Made by a program: the position numbers and the translations under genes. A stretch of 64,000 nt of DNA from CAZDQL01 sp964507325 (GTDB lineage Bacteria > Planctomycetota > UBA1135 > GCA-002686595), in contig CAZDQL010000006.1 in NCBI GenBank assembly GCA_964507325.1, positions 52,474-116,473 of the forward strand. The letters run 5' to 3'. This document shows positions 26,189 through 34,130 of the stretch, piece by piece (within the stretch, counting starts at the first letter, position 1; each line of letters starts with the position of its first letter). Below the pieces are notes generated by a model. It did not search any database, was not told the DNA's origin, and was given only the letters and a program-made list of their open reading frames with translations.

Positions 26189-28478
26189 GGTGCGGGCTTC
26201 CGTGAGGGAGCTCGCCGCCTGGCCCCCAGGCCCCCCGCGCCCCGGAGGGTGGTTCGCCGGGGCGCGGGCCGCCCACGGCGCTCGGCTGCACCGCGAGTAC
26301 CAGGAAGAGGCGCAGCGGCTGGATCCCGCCTTCCGCGCCGAGCTGTCCGTCTCCTACTCCCAGGAGATCGCTGGCTTCTCCCTGCGCCTGCACGGTCGCG
26401 CCGACGGCGTGCGACGCCTGAGCGACGGGACGATCGTCGTCGAGGAGATCAAGACGACGTCGAAGGAGGGGCCCGCGGACCGCCGGCAGCTCTGCTTCTA
26501 CGCCCTGTGCATCGCGGCGGCCGAGCCCGACGCCCAGGTCGTGGCGCGGTTGGTGCGGATCTCCCCCGAGGAGGGTGGTGCCCGGCACGTGGACGTCCCC
26601 TTCGATCCAGCGCGCGTGCGCCGCCAGCTGAGTCGGCTGGTGGGGCGCGTGATCCGCGCCGCGCGCCGCGAGCAGGAGCTCAGACGCGAACGGGCCACTG
26701 CCGCCGAGAGGCTCTCCTTTCCCTATCCCGCTCGGCGCGCAGGTCAGCAGGAGCTGGAGACGGCGGTGGAGGAAGGGCTGGGCACGAGCCGCCCCGTGCT
26801 GGCCATGGCGCCGACGGGGACGGGGAAGACGATCAGCGCGCTGCTCCCCGCGCTGCGTCACGCGCTGCGGAGAGATGCGACGCTCTTCTTCGCGACGTCC
26901 AAGACGTCGCAGCAGAAGCTCGTCGCCCGCACCTTCCTCGACCTCGACGCCCCCGGCCTGCGCGCCTGCACCCTGCGCGCCAAGGCGCGGCTCTGTCCGA
27001 CGGGGACGCTGGTGTGTCACCCCGAGAACTGCGCGCTCCTGGCCCGCTCCGGGAAGCGTGGGGAGGTCGAGGGGGCCGTCGACGAGCTGCTCGGCGCACG
27101 GCGCCACGTGGCGCCCGAGGACGTGCTCGCGCTGGGAACGGAGCGCAAGCTCTGTCCGTACGTCCTAAGCCTGTCCCTGGCGGACTCGGTCGACCTGGTG
27201 ATCGGCGACTACAACTACCTCTACGGTCCCGCCTCGGCGCTCGAGCGGCGCGGGCGCGAGGTGGTGGCGATCGTCGACGAGGCCCACAACCTCTTCGACC
27301 GGGTGCGTGGGCACCACTCGGTGGAGATCTCCCGGGCGCGCATCGTCGAGGTGCAGGCCGTGGCGGTCCCCGGCGCCGGGAGGTTCGCCAGGCGTGTGGG
27401 TGCGCTCTTCGACGACCTGGCCGCCGAAGCGGAGCAGGAGCACGCCAGCGGCTACGCGGGCTACCGGCCGCTCCCCGATCGCCCCGTGGCCTGGGAGGAG
27501 CTGGCCTGGGAGGCGGAGCGCCAGGCCGCGGTGTGCGCGGCGTCCCGGGAGACGCTGCGGCCGGACGACCCGCTGCTCGCGCTGTTGCGGGACATCCTGT
27601 GGTTGAGCGAGCTGCTCGCTGCGCAGGAGCCAGAGCTGATCGCCTACACCCGCGCGCGGGGCGTGGGGGTGCTCTGCGTCGACCCTTCCCGGCGGCTGCA
27701 GGAGCGCCACCGCTCCCTCTCGGGCACCGTGGCCGTCAGCGCCACGCTCTCGCCGCTCGCGCACTACTCCGACGTCCTGGGGCTGCGTCCCCACCAGCCG
27801 CTCGAGCTCTCCCTGCCCTCGCCCTTTCCAGCAGAGAACCGCTTGATCGCCATCGATCCCTCCGTCGACACGTCGTACCGGGTACGCGACCGGCACTACG
27901 GCGCCATCGCCCGCCGCATCGCGCGCTACGTCGCCGTGAAGCGCGGCCACCACGCGGCGTTCTTCCCGAGCTTCGCCTTCCTGGAGGCGGTCCGCTCGCG
28001 CCTCGAGCTGCGCGACGCGCGCGTCGTGTGCCAAGCGGCGCGCCAGTCGCCGGCGGAGAGCCGGCGCATCCTCGAGGGGCTCGCCTCCGACCGCTCCCCG
28101 ACCCTGCTGATGGCCGTCAGCGGCGGGACCTTCGCGGAGGGGATCGACCTGCCCGGGGCGGCCCTGGTCGGGGTCATCGTCGTCGGCCCGAGCCTGCCGC
28201 CCGTGGGCTTCGAGCGCACCTGCATGCGCCACCACTTCGAGGCGACCTCGGGCGACGGCTTCCTGCGGGCGATGCTCCTGCCGGGGATGCAGCGCGTGAT
28301 CCAGGCGGCGGGACGCGTCCACCGGCGGCCGACCGACAAGGGGACGATCGTGCTCCTGGGGCGGCGCTTCGCCACCGCTCCCTATCTGGAGTGCCTGCCC
28401 CGCTTCTGGTTCGCCGAGAGCCCCGAGGAGCTGGTCCACGAGGACCCGCTGCCGCTCTTGCGAGCGTTCTGGTGCTGA
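26160..28478 (+). CDS. XPD/DinG-family Fe-S DNA helicase with N-terminal PD-(D/E)XK nuclease-like domain
   Basis: 772-residue superfamily 2 helicase. Residues ~1-180 resemble a RecB/Cas4-type PD-(D/E)XK fold (HGRADGVRR, then VVEEIKTT supplying E-x-K). Helicase motif I is MAPTGTGKTISAL (about 215-227), the DEAH box is IVDEAHNLF (~372), and motif VI is QAAGRVHRRPTDKG. Between motifs I and II are four cysteines in RLCPTGTLVCHPENC and KLCPYV, the expected ligands of the [4Fe-4S] cluster of XPD/DinG proteins. It overlaps the previous gene by 29 bases and closes the operon. Family members unwind DNA 5'-3' in repair, replication-fork or defence roles; the fused nuclease suggests coupled unwinding and cutting. 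Confidence 0.87.
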   Translation: MLRVDLAAREVRASVRELAAWPPGPPRPGGWFAGARAAHGARLHREYQEEAQRLDPAFRAELSVSYSQEIAGFSLRLHGRADGVRRLSDGTIVVEEIKTTSKEGPADRRQLCFYALCIAAAEPDAQVVARLVRISPEEGGARHVDVPFDPARVRRQLSRLVGRVIRAARREQELRRERATAAERLSFPYPARRAGQQELETAVEEGLGTSRPVLAMAPTGTGKTISALLPALRHALRRDATLFFATSKTSQQKLVARTFLDLDAPGLRACTLRAKARLCPTGTLVCHPENCALLARSGKRGEVEGAVDELLGARRHVAPEDVLALGTERKLCPYVLSLSLADSVDLVIGDYNYLYGPASALERRGREVVAIVDEAHNLFDRVRGHHSVEISRARIVEVQAVAVPGAGRFARRVGALFDDLAAEAEQEHASGYAGYRPLPDRPVAWEELAWEAERQAAVCAASRETLRPDDPLLALLRDILWLSELLAAQEPELIAYTRARGVGVLCVDPSRRLQERHRSLSGTVAVSATLSPLAHYSDVLGLRPHQPLELSLPSPFPAENRLIAIDPSVDTSYRVRDRHYGAIARRIARYVAVKRGHHAAFFPSFAFLEAVRSRLELRDARVVCQAARQSPAESRRILEGLASDRSPTLLMAVSGGTFAEGIDLPGAALVGVIVVGPSLPPVGFERTCMRHHFEATSGDGFLRAMLLPGMQRVIQAAGRVHRRPTDKGTIVLLGRRFATAPYLECLPRFWFAESPEELVHEDPLPLLRAFWC

Positions 28479-28611
28479 CCGCGGTGGGGCGGCTCGGGCG
28501 CGCTTCGCCGGTGCTCACTCAAAACATACTCCCCAGGATGTACGGCGGCCTTGGAACGGGCGCCGAGAGGCCTCCTAAAGCGACATGAGCACGGGCCTCC
28601 CGGATCGGTGC

Positions 28612-28639
28612 TTGCACGAGGGGTACTCACGAGTATCCT
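28612..28639 (+). promoter_or_regulatory. Promoter of the TetR-headed operon
   Basis: -35 TTGCAC (28612-28617), 16-base spacer, -10 TATCCT (28634-28639). Transcription would start near 28646, 18 bases before the regulator's ATG, so the leader is very short. Confidence 0.55.
28621..28638. promoter_or_regulatory. Imperfect palindrome in the TetR promoter, candidate operator
   Basis: GGGTACTC-AC-GAGTATCC: eight-base arms with a single mismatch around two bases. It fills the spacer and covers most of the -10 box, exactly where an auto-repressing TetR protein would block RNA polymerase. Confidence 0.5.
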
Positions 28640-28663
28640 ACGCTCCGGCAGAAGCCCCCCCCG

Positions 28664-29269
28664 ATGCCCCGCACCTCCCCCCAGATGCCCGCGCGACTGG
28701 CCCAGAGCGCCTTCGAGCTCTTCAGCCAGCGCGGCTTCGACGCGGTCACCATCGACGAGATCGCCGCCCACTGCGGCGTGACCAAGGGCAGCTTCTACAG
28801 CCACTACGGCTCCAAGTACGAGATCGTCCTCGCCGCCTGCGGCCACTACTACCGCGCCTACCAGCGGCGCGTGCACGCTGAGCTGGCCCCGCTCACCGAT
28901 CCCCTGCAGCGGCTCGAGCGGGTCCTCGAGCTCAGCGTTCGCACCTGCGTCCTCGACGCGGGGAATCGCGTCTTCACCACCGAGATCTTCGCCCTGGCCC
29001 TGCACGACGAGGAGGTGCGCCAGGGCTGGGCCCAGTTCTACGACACGGTGCGCGAGATGTACGTGGGGTTGCTGCTCGCGGTCCAGGAGGTCGGGGGCAG
29101 TGACGTGGGGGACCCGCGGCGGGCGGTCGACCTGATGCTGGCCGCCATCGAGGGAGTGAAGATGCGCGCGGCGCTGGAGCCGCACATCTGCGACCGCGAG
29201 GAGCAGCGCTCGATCGTGGACGGGCTGCTCACGATCCTGACCGGAAGGCAGCACGCAGGCCGAGCCTGA
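28664..29269 (+). CDS. TetR/AcrR family transcriptional regulator
   Basis: 201-residue repressor. The N-terminal helix-turn-helix is typical: AQSAFELFSQRGFDAVTIDEIAAHCGVTKGSFYSHYGSKYEIVLAAC (split by eye: helix 1 about residues 9-20, recognition helix VTKGSFYSHY about 38-47). The rest is the all-helical ligand-binding and dimer domain. A palindrome overlaps its own promoter, so auto-repression is likely. It precedes by 23 bases a string of six co-directional sugar genes and is probably their regulator; the inducer may be a sugar or keto-sugar, but this is inference. Confidence 0.88.
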   Translation: MPRTSPQMPARLAQSAFELFSQRGFDAVTIDEIAAHCGVTKGSFYSHYGSKYEIVLAACGHYYRAYQRRVHAELAPLTDPLQRLERVLELSVRTCVLDAGNRVFTTEIFALALHDEEVRQGWAQFYDTVREMYVGLLLAVQEVGGSDVGDPRRAVDLMLAAIEGVKMRAALEPHICDREEQRSIVDGLLTILTGRQHAGRA

Positions 29270-29292
29270 CAACACTGGAACCCAGAAGAGCC

Positions 29293-30606
29293 ATGACCGA
29301 ACCGACAGCATCCGACCCCAGGCGCGAGACGACGCGCCGCGATTTCCTCAAGAGCTCCGCGCTCGGGACCGCGGCCCTCAGCGGGCTGTCACTGGGCCAG
29401 AGCGCCCACGCCGCCGGGAAGGAGGAGATCAAGATCGGCCTGATCGGCTGCGGCGGACGCGGCACGGGGGCGGCGGCGCAGAGCCTGGCCGCCGGCCCCG
29501 ACGTGAAACTGGTCGCGATGTACGACGTCTTCGAGGATCGTCTGCTGAACAGCCTGAAGACGCTCCAGGAGACGCGTCCGGAGCAGGTCCAGGTCGACGC
29601 GGATCACCGCTTCACCGACTTCGACGGCTACCGGCACGTCATCGAGAGCTCCGACGTGGTGCTGATCGCCTGCGCCTCGAAGTTCCACCCCATGTACTCC
29701 CACGCGGCGGTCGAGGCGGGGCGGCACGTCTTCGTCGAGAAGCCCCACGGGATCGACCCGGTGGGCGTGCGGCGCATGCAGGCGGCCTGCGACCTGGCGC
29801 GCGAGAAGGGGATCAGCCTCGTCTCGGGGCTGCAGAGCCGCTACCACACCGGCTTCCGCGAGACCGTGCAGCGCATCCACGACGGTGCGATCGGCGACGT
29901 CGTGGCGATGCAGTCGATGTTCCTGCGCGGCCCCTACCGCCTGGAGGCACGCCTTCCCGATCTCAGCGAGACGGAGTACCAGTTCCGGAACTGGTACCAC
30001 TTCCTCTGGCTCTCCGGCGACGACGTCACCCAGTCGCTGGTCCACAACGTCGACCGCATGTCGTGGATCATGAAGGAGGAGATGCCGAAGTGGTGCTTCG
30101 GCCTCGGCGGGCGCTCCTCCTCGTTTGGCGAAGTCTACGGCGACATGTTCGACCACAACACGGCGGCCTACGAGTACGAGAGCGGCACGCGGCTCTACGC
30201 GCTCTGCCGCACGCAGGTCGGCTGCTACGGCAACGCCGGGGACATCATCATGGGCACGAAGGGGACCTGCTACCTGGACAAGTGTCGCATCGAGGGCGAG
30301 ACCAACTGGCGCTTCGAGGGCCAGCACAACAACCCCTACCAGGACGAGCAGTCGGCGCTGATCGAATCGGTGCGGACCGGCGAGCCGATCAACAGCGGCG
30401 ACTACATGGCGAACAGCACCCTGATCGGGGTCCTCGGCCAGGTGGCCTGCTACACCGGCAAACCGACGACCTGGGAAGAGATGCAGGCCTCCGAGCTGCA
30501 GTTCGGCCCCCCGCCGGAGGAGGCGAGCTTCGCGACCGAGCCACCGAGCGTCGCGGACGAGAGTGGTAACTACCCGTTGCCGATGCCCGGGATCACGAAG
30601 TTCTGA
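29293..30606 (+). CDS. Tat-exported Gfo/Idh/MocA family oxidoreductase
   Basis: 437-residue NAD(P)-type sugar oxidoreductase with a twin-arginine signal (TTRRDFLKSSALGTAAL, Arg15-Arg16), so it is folded with cofactor before export. The Rossmann motif IGLIGCGGRGTG follows at ~49-60; the catalytic-lysine motif VEKPHGID and a histidine region (WSGDDVTQSLVHNVDRMSW) are present. Family members oxidise a sugar hydroxyl, often producing 3-keto sugars with tightly bound cofactor. The next gene (ThuA) starts inside its stop codon (TGATG), a sign of translational coupling, and ThuA/ThuB-type pairs act on keto-disaccharides in other bacteria. Substrate here is unknown. Confidence 0.88.
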   Translation: MTEPTASDPRRETTRRDFLKSSALGTAALSGLSLGQSAHAAGKEEIKIGLIGCGGRGTGAAAQSLAAGPDVKLVAMYDVFEDRLLNSLKTLQETRPEQVQVDADHRFTDFDGYRHVIESSDVVLIACASKFHPMYSHAAVEAGRHVFVEKPHGIDPVGVRRMQAACDLAREKGISLVSGLQSRYHTGFRETVQRIHDGAIGDVVAMQSMFLRGPYRLEARLPDLSETEYQFRNWYHFLWLSGDDVTQSLVHNVDRMSWIMKEEMPKWCFGLGGRSSSFGEVYGDMFDHNTAAYEYESGTRLYALCRTQVGCYGNAGDIIMGTKGTCYLDKCRIEGETNWRFEGQHNNPYQDEQSALIESVRTGEPINSGDYMANSTLIGVLGQVACYTGKPTTWEEMQASELQFGPPPEEASFATEPPSVADESGNYPLPMPGITKF

Positions 30607-31400
30607 TGCAGAGCAGCTTGGCGTGCCTCGCCCTGGCCGCGGCGATCCTCGGGTCGGCGTGTGGCTCCACGTCGTCGACCCAGGACGCTCGGGACCCGGA
30701 GAGGGCGCGGGTCTTGATCGTGACCGGCGAGGACTACGCCGGGCACGACTGGAAGGCGACGACTCCGGTGCTCGCGGCGGCGATCGCGGCCGACCCACGG
30801 CTGGAGGTCGACGTGCACGACGACCTCACGACGCTGGGCGCACTCGACCTGACCCCCTATGCGGCGCTGGTGCTGCACTTCAAGAACTACGACCCGGCGG
30901 TGCCGGGGCGCCCCGGTCTGGACGCGCTGGTGCGCCACGCCGAGGCGGGCTCCGGGCTGGTGCTGGTGCACTTCGCCTGTGGGGCCTTCGAGGAGTTCAG
31001 GGACGAGTACGCAGAGCTGGTCGGGCGGATCTGGTTCGGCGCACAGCCGCCGCCGGGCCGCCACCAGCACGATCCGCACGGCGCCTTCACCGTAGAGGTC
31101 GCCGACTCGGCCCACCCCATCACGTGCGGGCTGGCGGACTTCGAGACCACCGACGAGCTTTACACCTGCCTCGAGGGGGATGTCCCCGTCGAGGTGTTGT
31201 TCGAGGGGCTCTCGGTCCGCGACGGCGTGAAGTACCCGTTGGCCTTCGTCCATCACCCCGGCGCCGGTCGCGTCTTCCACTGCGTGCTCGGACACGACAC
31301 CGCAGCGCTCGAGAACCCCCCGGTGGCCGAGCTCTACCGCCGCGGAACGGCCTGGGCCGCGGGCCTGGATCCCGTCGCGAGCGCACGCACTGACCCCTAG
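30606..31400 (+). CDS. ThuA-like domain lipoprotein
   Basis: 264-residue ThuA-like (class I glutamine-amidotransferase-like fold) protein with a lipoprotein signal ending LGSACGS (Cys19). Core motifs include RVLIVTGEDYAGHDWKATTP, YAALVLHFKNYD, GSGLVLVHFACGAFEEF, and GAGRVFHCVLGHD, where the small strand-nucleophile-like turn and final GHD are family landmarks. It is coupled to the upstream oxidoreductase by a one-base overlap. ThuA-type proteins accompany keto-sugar metabolism; the enzyme reaction is not firmly established for this subgroup. It is predicted to sit outside the inner membrane, like its Tat-exported neighbour. Confidence 0.85.
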   Translation: MQSSLACLALAAAILGSACGSTSSTQDARDPERARVLIVTGEDYAGHDWKATTPVLAAAIAADPRLEVDVHDDLTTLGALDLTPYAALVLHFKNYDPAVPGRPGLDALVRHAEAGSGLVLVHFACGAFEEFRDEYAELVGRIWFGAQPPPGRHQHDPHGAFTVEVADSAHPITCGLADFETTDELYTCLEGDVPVEVLFEGLSVRDGVKYPLAFVHHPGAGRVFHCVLGHDTAALENPPVAELYRRGTAWAAGLDPVASARTDP

Positions 31401-31421
31401 TACCCAGGAGCGAGAAACACC

Positions 31422-32288
31422 ATGAAGATCGGATTCCACACGGACGCCTTCAACTCCTCCGCCTTCAGCTTCGAGAAGGCCCTCGCCTGGGCTCAGGCGA
31501 ACGACGTGCACTGGATCGAGCCGGGCCTCCTGGACGGCGTGTCCTGGATCCACGGGCTCGGCTACTTCCCCCACGTGGCGCTGTACGAGGACCCCGAGCT
31601 CCTGCGCCGCAAGATGGAGGGCTACGGCGTGCGCTTCAGCCAGGTCGACGCGGCCTACCCGCTCTCCGGACGGTGCGGCCCGACGCGCGGCGTCCCCTAC
31701 GTCCTGAAGGCGATCCCCTGGGCGAAGCACGCCGGCTGCGAGCGCGTGGCCACCACCGATGGCCTGACGAAGCCCGAGGGCTGGGACGACCAGGCCGCCA
31801 TGGACTCGATGAAGCGCTGCTACGAGGAGATCATCGAGTGCGCGGCGGCCTACGAGGTGGTCGTCACGATCGAGGTGCACGGCTACTTCACGACGAATCC
31901 CGACCGCGTCGAGGAGATGCTGGACTTCGTCGACTCGCCGTACCTCAGGATGAACTTCGACAGCGGCAACACCTTCATCGCCGGCCAGGAACCGACCGCG
32001 TTCTGTCGGCGCTTCCTCGACAAGATCGCCCACGTGCACGTCAAGGACGTCAGTGCTTCGATGGCCGAGGCGCTGCGCGGCAAGGACACGGGGATCGCGA
32101 TCAGCCATTGCGCGATCGGGGACGGAGTGAACGCCGGGAACATCGAGCAGTGTCTCGTGCTTCTGCGTGACCACGGCTTCGACGGCGTGCTCAGCCTCGA
32201 ATGCGAGGGGCAGGGCGGCCCGCTGATCGAGAAGTCCCTCGCCTGGACGCGCGCCAAGCTGGCGCAGCTGGGCATTGCGGAGGAGTGA
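31422..32288 (+). CDS. Sugar phosphate isomerase/epimerase (xylose-isomerase-like TIM barrel)
   Basis: 288-residue AP-endonuclease-2-family TIM barrel. No signal peptide, so cytoplasmic. Metal and substrate residues are seen in TIEVHGYFTT, LRMNFDSGNTFIAG, HVHVKDVS and LSLECEGQGG, the expected Glu, Asp, His and Glu set. AGGAG precedes the ATG by about 12 bases. It lies in the middle of the TetR-headed sugar operon and probably isomerises or epimerises a sugar imported after oxidation in the periplasm. Close in style to the isomerase at 46383. Confidence 0.85.
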   Translation: MKIGFHTDAFNSSAFSFEKALAWAQANDVHWIEPGLLDGVSWIHGLGYFPHVALYEDPELLRRKMEGYGVRFSQVDAAYPLSGRCGPTRGVPYVLKAIPWAKHAGCERVATTDGLTKPEGWDDQAAMDSMKRCYEEIIECAAAYEVVVTIEVHGYFTTNPDRVEEMLDFVDSPYLRMNFDSGNTFIAGQEPTAFCRRFLDKIAHVHVKDVSASMAEALRGKDTGIAISHCAIGDGVNAGNIEQCLVLLRDHGFDGVLSLECEGQGGPLIEKSLAWTRAKLAQLGIAEE

Positions 32289-32291
32289 GCG

Positions 32292-33242
32292 ATGACCCTC
32301 TCGCGCAGGACCTTCTGCTCCACCTCGGCGGTCGCGCTGGCCGGCCTCACCCTGGGCTCCACCCTGCGGGCCGAGCGCCGCTCGAAGCGGGTGCTCCTGA
32401 TCGCCGGACCCGCGAGTCACGCGTACGGACAGCACGATCACCCCGCGAGCTGTCGCTTCCTGGCGCAGAGCCTGCGTCGCGTCGCTGGGCTGGAGGCGGA
32501 GACGGTCGTCGGTTGGCCCGAGGAGGACGACTCGCTCGAGGACCTCGATGCGCTGCTCGTCTACTCGGATGGCGGCGGGGGCCACCCGTTGAACGGCCAC
32601 TTCGACGAGGTGGAGCGTCTCGTCGCCGCCGGGACGGGCCTCGGGATTCTCCACTACGCGCTCACCGTCGACGGGGAGCAGCCGCAACGCTCGCTCAGGA
32701 AGTGGATCGGCGCCAGCTACGAGCTGCACTGGTCGGTCAACCCGATCTGGACGGCGCGCATCGAGGAGCTTCCCGAACATCCGATCACGCGGGGTGTGAA
32801 GCCCTTCGTGATCGACGACGAGTGGTACTACCACATGCGCTTCCGCCCCGGCATGGAGCGCGTGACGCCACTGCTCTCGACCCTGCCGCCCGCCTCGTCG
32901 CTGAAGCGCCCGGACGGACCGCACTCCGGGAACCCGCACGTGCGCAAGGCCGTGCTCGAAGACGAGATCCCGCAGCACCTCGCCTGGTGCTCGGAGGACG
33001 AGGAGGACCGGCGCGGCTTCGGCTTCACGGGCCTGCACTGGCACTGGAACCTGGCCCACGACGGCTTCCGCACCTTCCTGCTCAACGCGGCCTGCTGGCT
33101 CGCTGGGGTCGAGATCCCGCCCCAGGGCATCCCCTCGGCGCGTCCGGATCTCGCCCAGCTGTGCGAGCTCTGCGGACCGCCGCCGGAGGGCTGGAAGCGC
33201 GCGGACGCCGCAGCGCGCATCGCCGCCTGGAAGCAGGAGTAG
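32292..33242 (+). CDS. Tat-exported ThuA-like protein
   Basis: 316-residue ThuA-fold protein with a twin-arginine signal (MTLSRRTFCSTSAVALAG, Arg5-Arg6). Core segments: RVLLIAGPASHAYGQHDHPAS, LDALLVYSDGGGGHPLNG, GTGLGILHYALTVDG, HPITRGVKPFVIDDEWYYHMRF, and a C-terminal RRGFGFTGLHWHWNLAHDGFRTFLLNAACWLAG. The HDHPAS and GLHWHWN parts are typical of large planctomycete ThuA-like proteins. It starts three bases after the preceding gene. The operon therefore holds two different ThuA proteins, one lipid-anchored and one Tat-exported. Confidence 0.85.
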   Translation: MTLSRRTFCSTSAVALAGLTLGSTLRAERRSKRVLLIAGPASHAYGQHDHPASCRFLAQSLRRVAGLEAETVVGWPEEDDSLEDLDALLVYSDGGGGHPLNGHFDEVERLVAAGTGLGILHYALTVDGEQPQRSLRKWIGASYELHWSVNPIWTARIEELPEHPITRGVKPFVIDDEWYYHMRFRPGMERVTPLLSTLPPASSLKRPDGPHSGNPHVRKAVLEDEIPQHLAWCSEDEEDRRGFGFTGLHWHWNLAHDGFRTFLLNAACWLAGVEIPPQGIPSARPDLAQLCELCGPPPEGWKRADAAARIAAWKQE

Positions 33243-33244
33243 AC

Positions 33245-34105
33245 GTGCGCGCCGGCATCAACCTCCTGCTGTGGACCGGACAGGTCGGCGAGGAGAGCCG
33301 TCCCGTGCTCGAGATGCTGGCCGGGCTGGGCTACGACCTGGTCGAGATCCCGGTCATGGCCGGCGCGCCGGAGGGGTACGCGCGCATCGGCGGCTGGCTG
33401 GACGAGCTCGGCCTGGCACGGACCAGCTCGATGGCCTTCACCGATCCCGTCATCGATCCGAGCAGTCCCGACCCCGAGAGGCGTCGAGCGGCGCTCGAGC
33501 GGTTGCGCTGGCAGATCGACTGCGCCGCGGCTCTGGGGGCGACGAAGATCATCGGGCCGATGTTCCAGGTCCTGGGTCAGTTCAGCGGCGGCGCGCCGAC
33601 CGAGGAGGAACTCGAGCGCGTCGCCGAGGTGCTCGCCGCCGCCGCGCCGGAGGCTGGACGCGCCGGGATCACGCTCGTCATCGAGCCCGTGAACCGCTTC
33701 GAGTGCCACCTGTGCAGCACGCTGGCGTCGGCGGCGGGGCTCGCGCGCCGCGTCGATCATCCCGCCCTCGGCGTGATGATCGACACCTTCCACGCGAACA
33801 TCGAGGAGAAGGACACGGCAGTGGCCATCCGCACAGCCGGGGACCACCTCGTCCACGTGCACGTCAGCGAGAGTGACCGGGGCACCCCTGGCTCGGGCCA
33901 GGTGGACTTCCCGGCCGTCTTCGGCGCGCTGCGCACGATCGGCTACGACGGCGACCTGGTCGTCGAGGCCTTCGGACGCGCGGTCCCCGAGCTCGCCGCA
34001 GCAACCTGCATCTGGCGCGATACCTTCGAGACACCCGAGCAACTGGCGCGGGAGGCGCTCGAGCTCCTGCGGAGCTTCGCCAGCCCGCCAGCGCCTGGTC
34101 ACTGA
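33245..34105 (+). CDS. Hydroxypyruvate-isomerase-like TIM barrel (sugar epimerase family)
   Basis: 286 residues from a GTG at 33245, two bases after the preceding stop; upstream in-frame sequence lies inside the neighbour and is not used. The fold is the AP-endonuclease-2 TIM barrel: GYDLVEIPVMAG, TLVIEPVNRFECHL (metal Glu), LGVMIDTFHANIEEKD (Asp and His), HVHVSESDRGTPGSGQVDF (a hallmark of D-tagatose/D-psicose 3-epimerase and hydroxypyruvate isomerase relatives), and DLVVEAFGR (second Glu). It is cytoplasmic. It is the second isomerase of the operon, so the pathway probably needs more than one rearrangement of its sugar. Confidence 0.85.
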   Translation: MRAGINLLLWTGQVGEESRPVLEMLAGLGYDLVEIPVMAGAPEGYARIGGWLDELGLARTSSMAFTDPVIDPSSPDPERRRAALERLRWQIDCAAALGATKIIGPMFQVLGQFSGGAPTEEELERVAEVLAAAAPEAGRAGITLVIEPVNRFECHLCSTLASAAGLARRVDHPALGVMIDTFHANIEEKDTAVAIRTAGDHLVHVHVSESDRGTPGSGQVDFPAVFGALRTIGYDGDLVVEAFGRAVPELAAATCIWRDTFETPEQLAREALELLRSFASPPAPGH

Positions 34106-34130
34106 CACCTCCCACCCGGGAACTGATGCG

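Noticed and set aside
33873..34130. 86-codon extension of the GH95 gene
   Set aside because: It overlaps the isomerase gene in another frame and would bury the signal peptide inside the protein.
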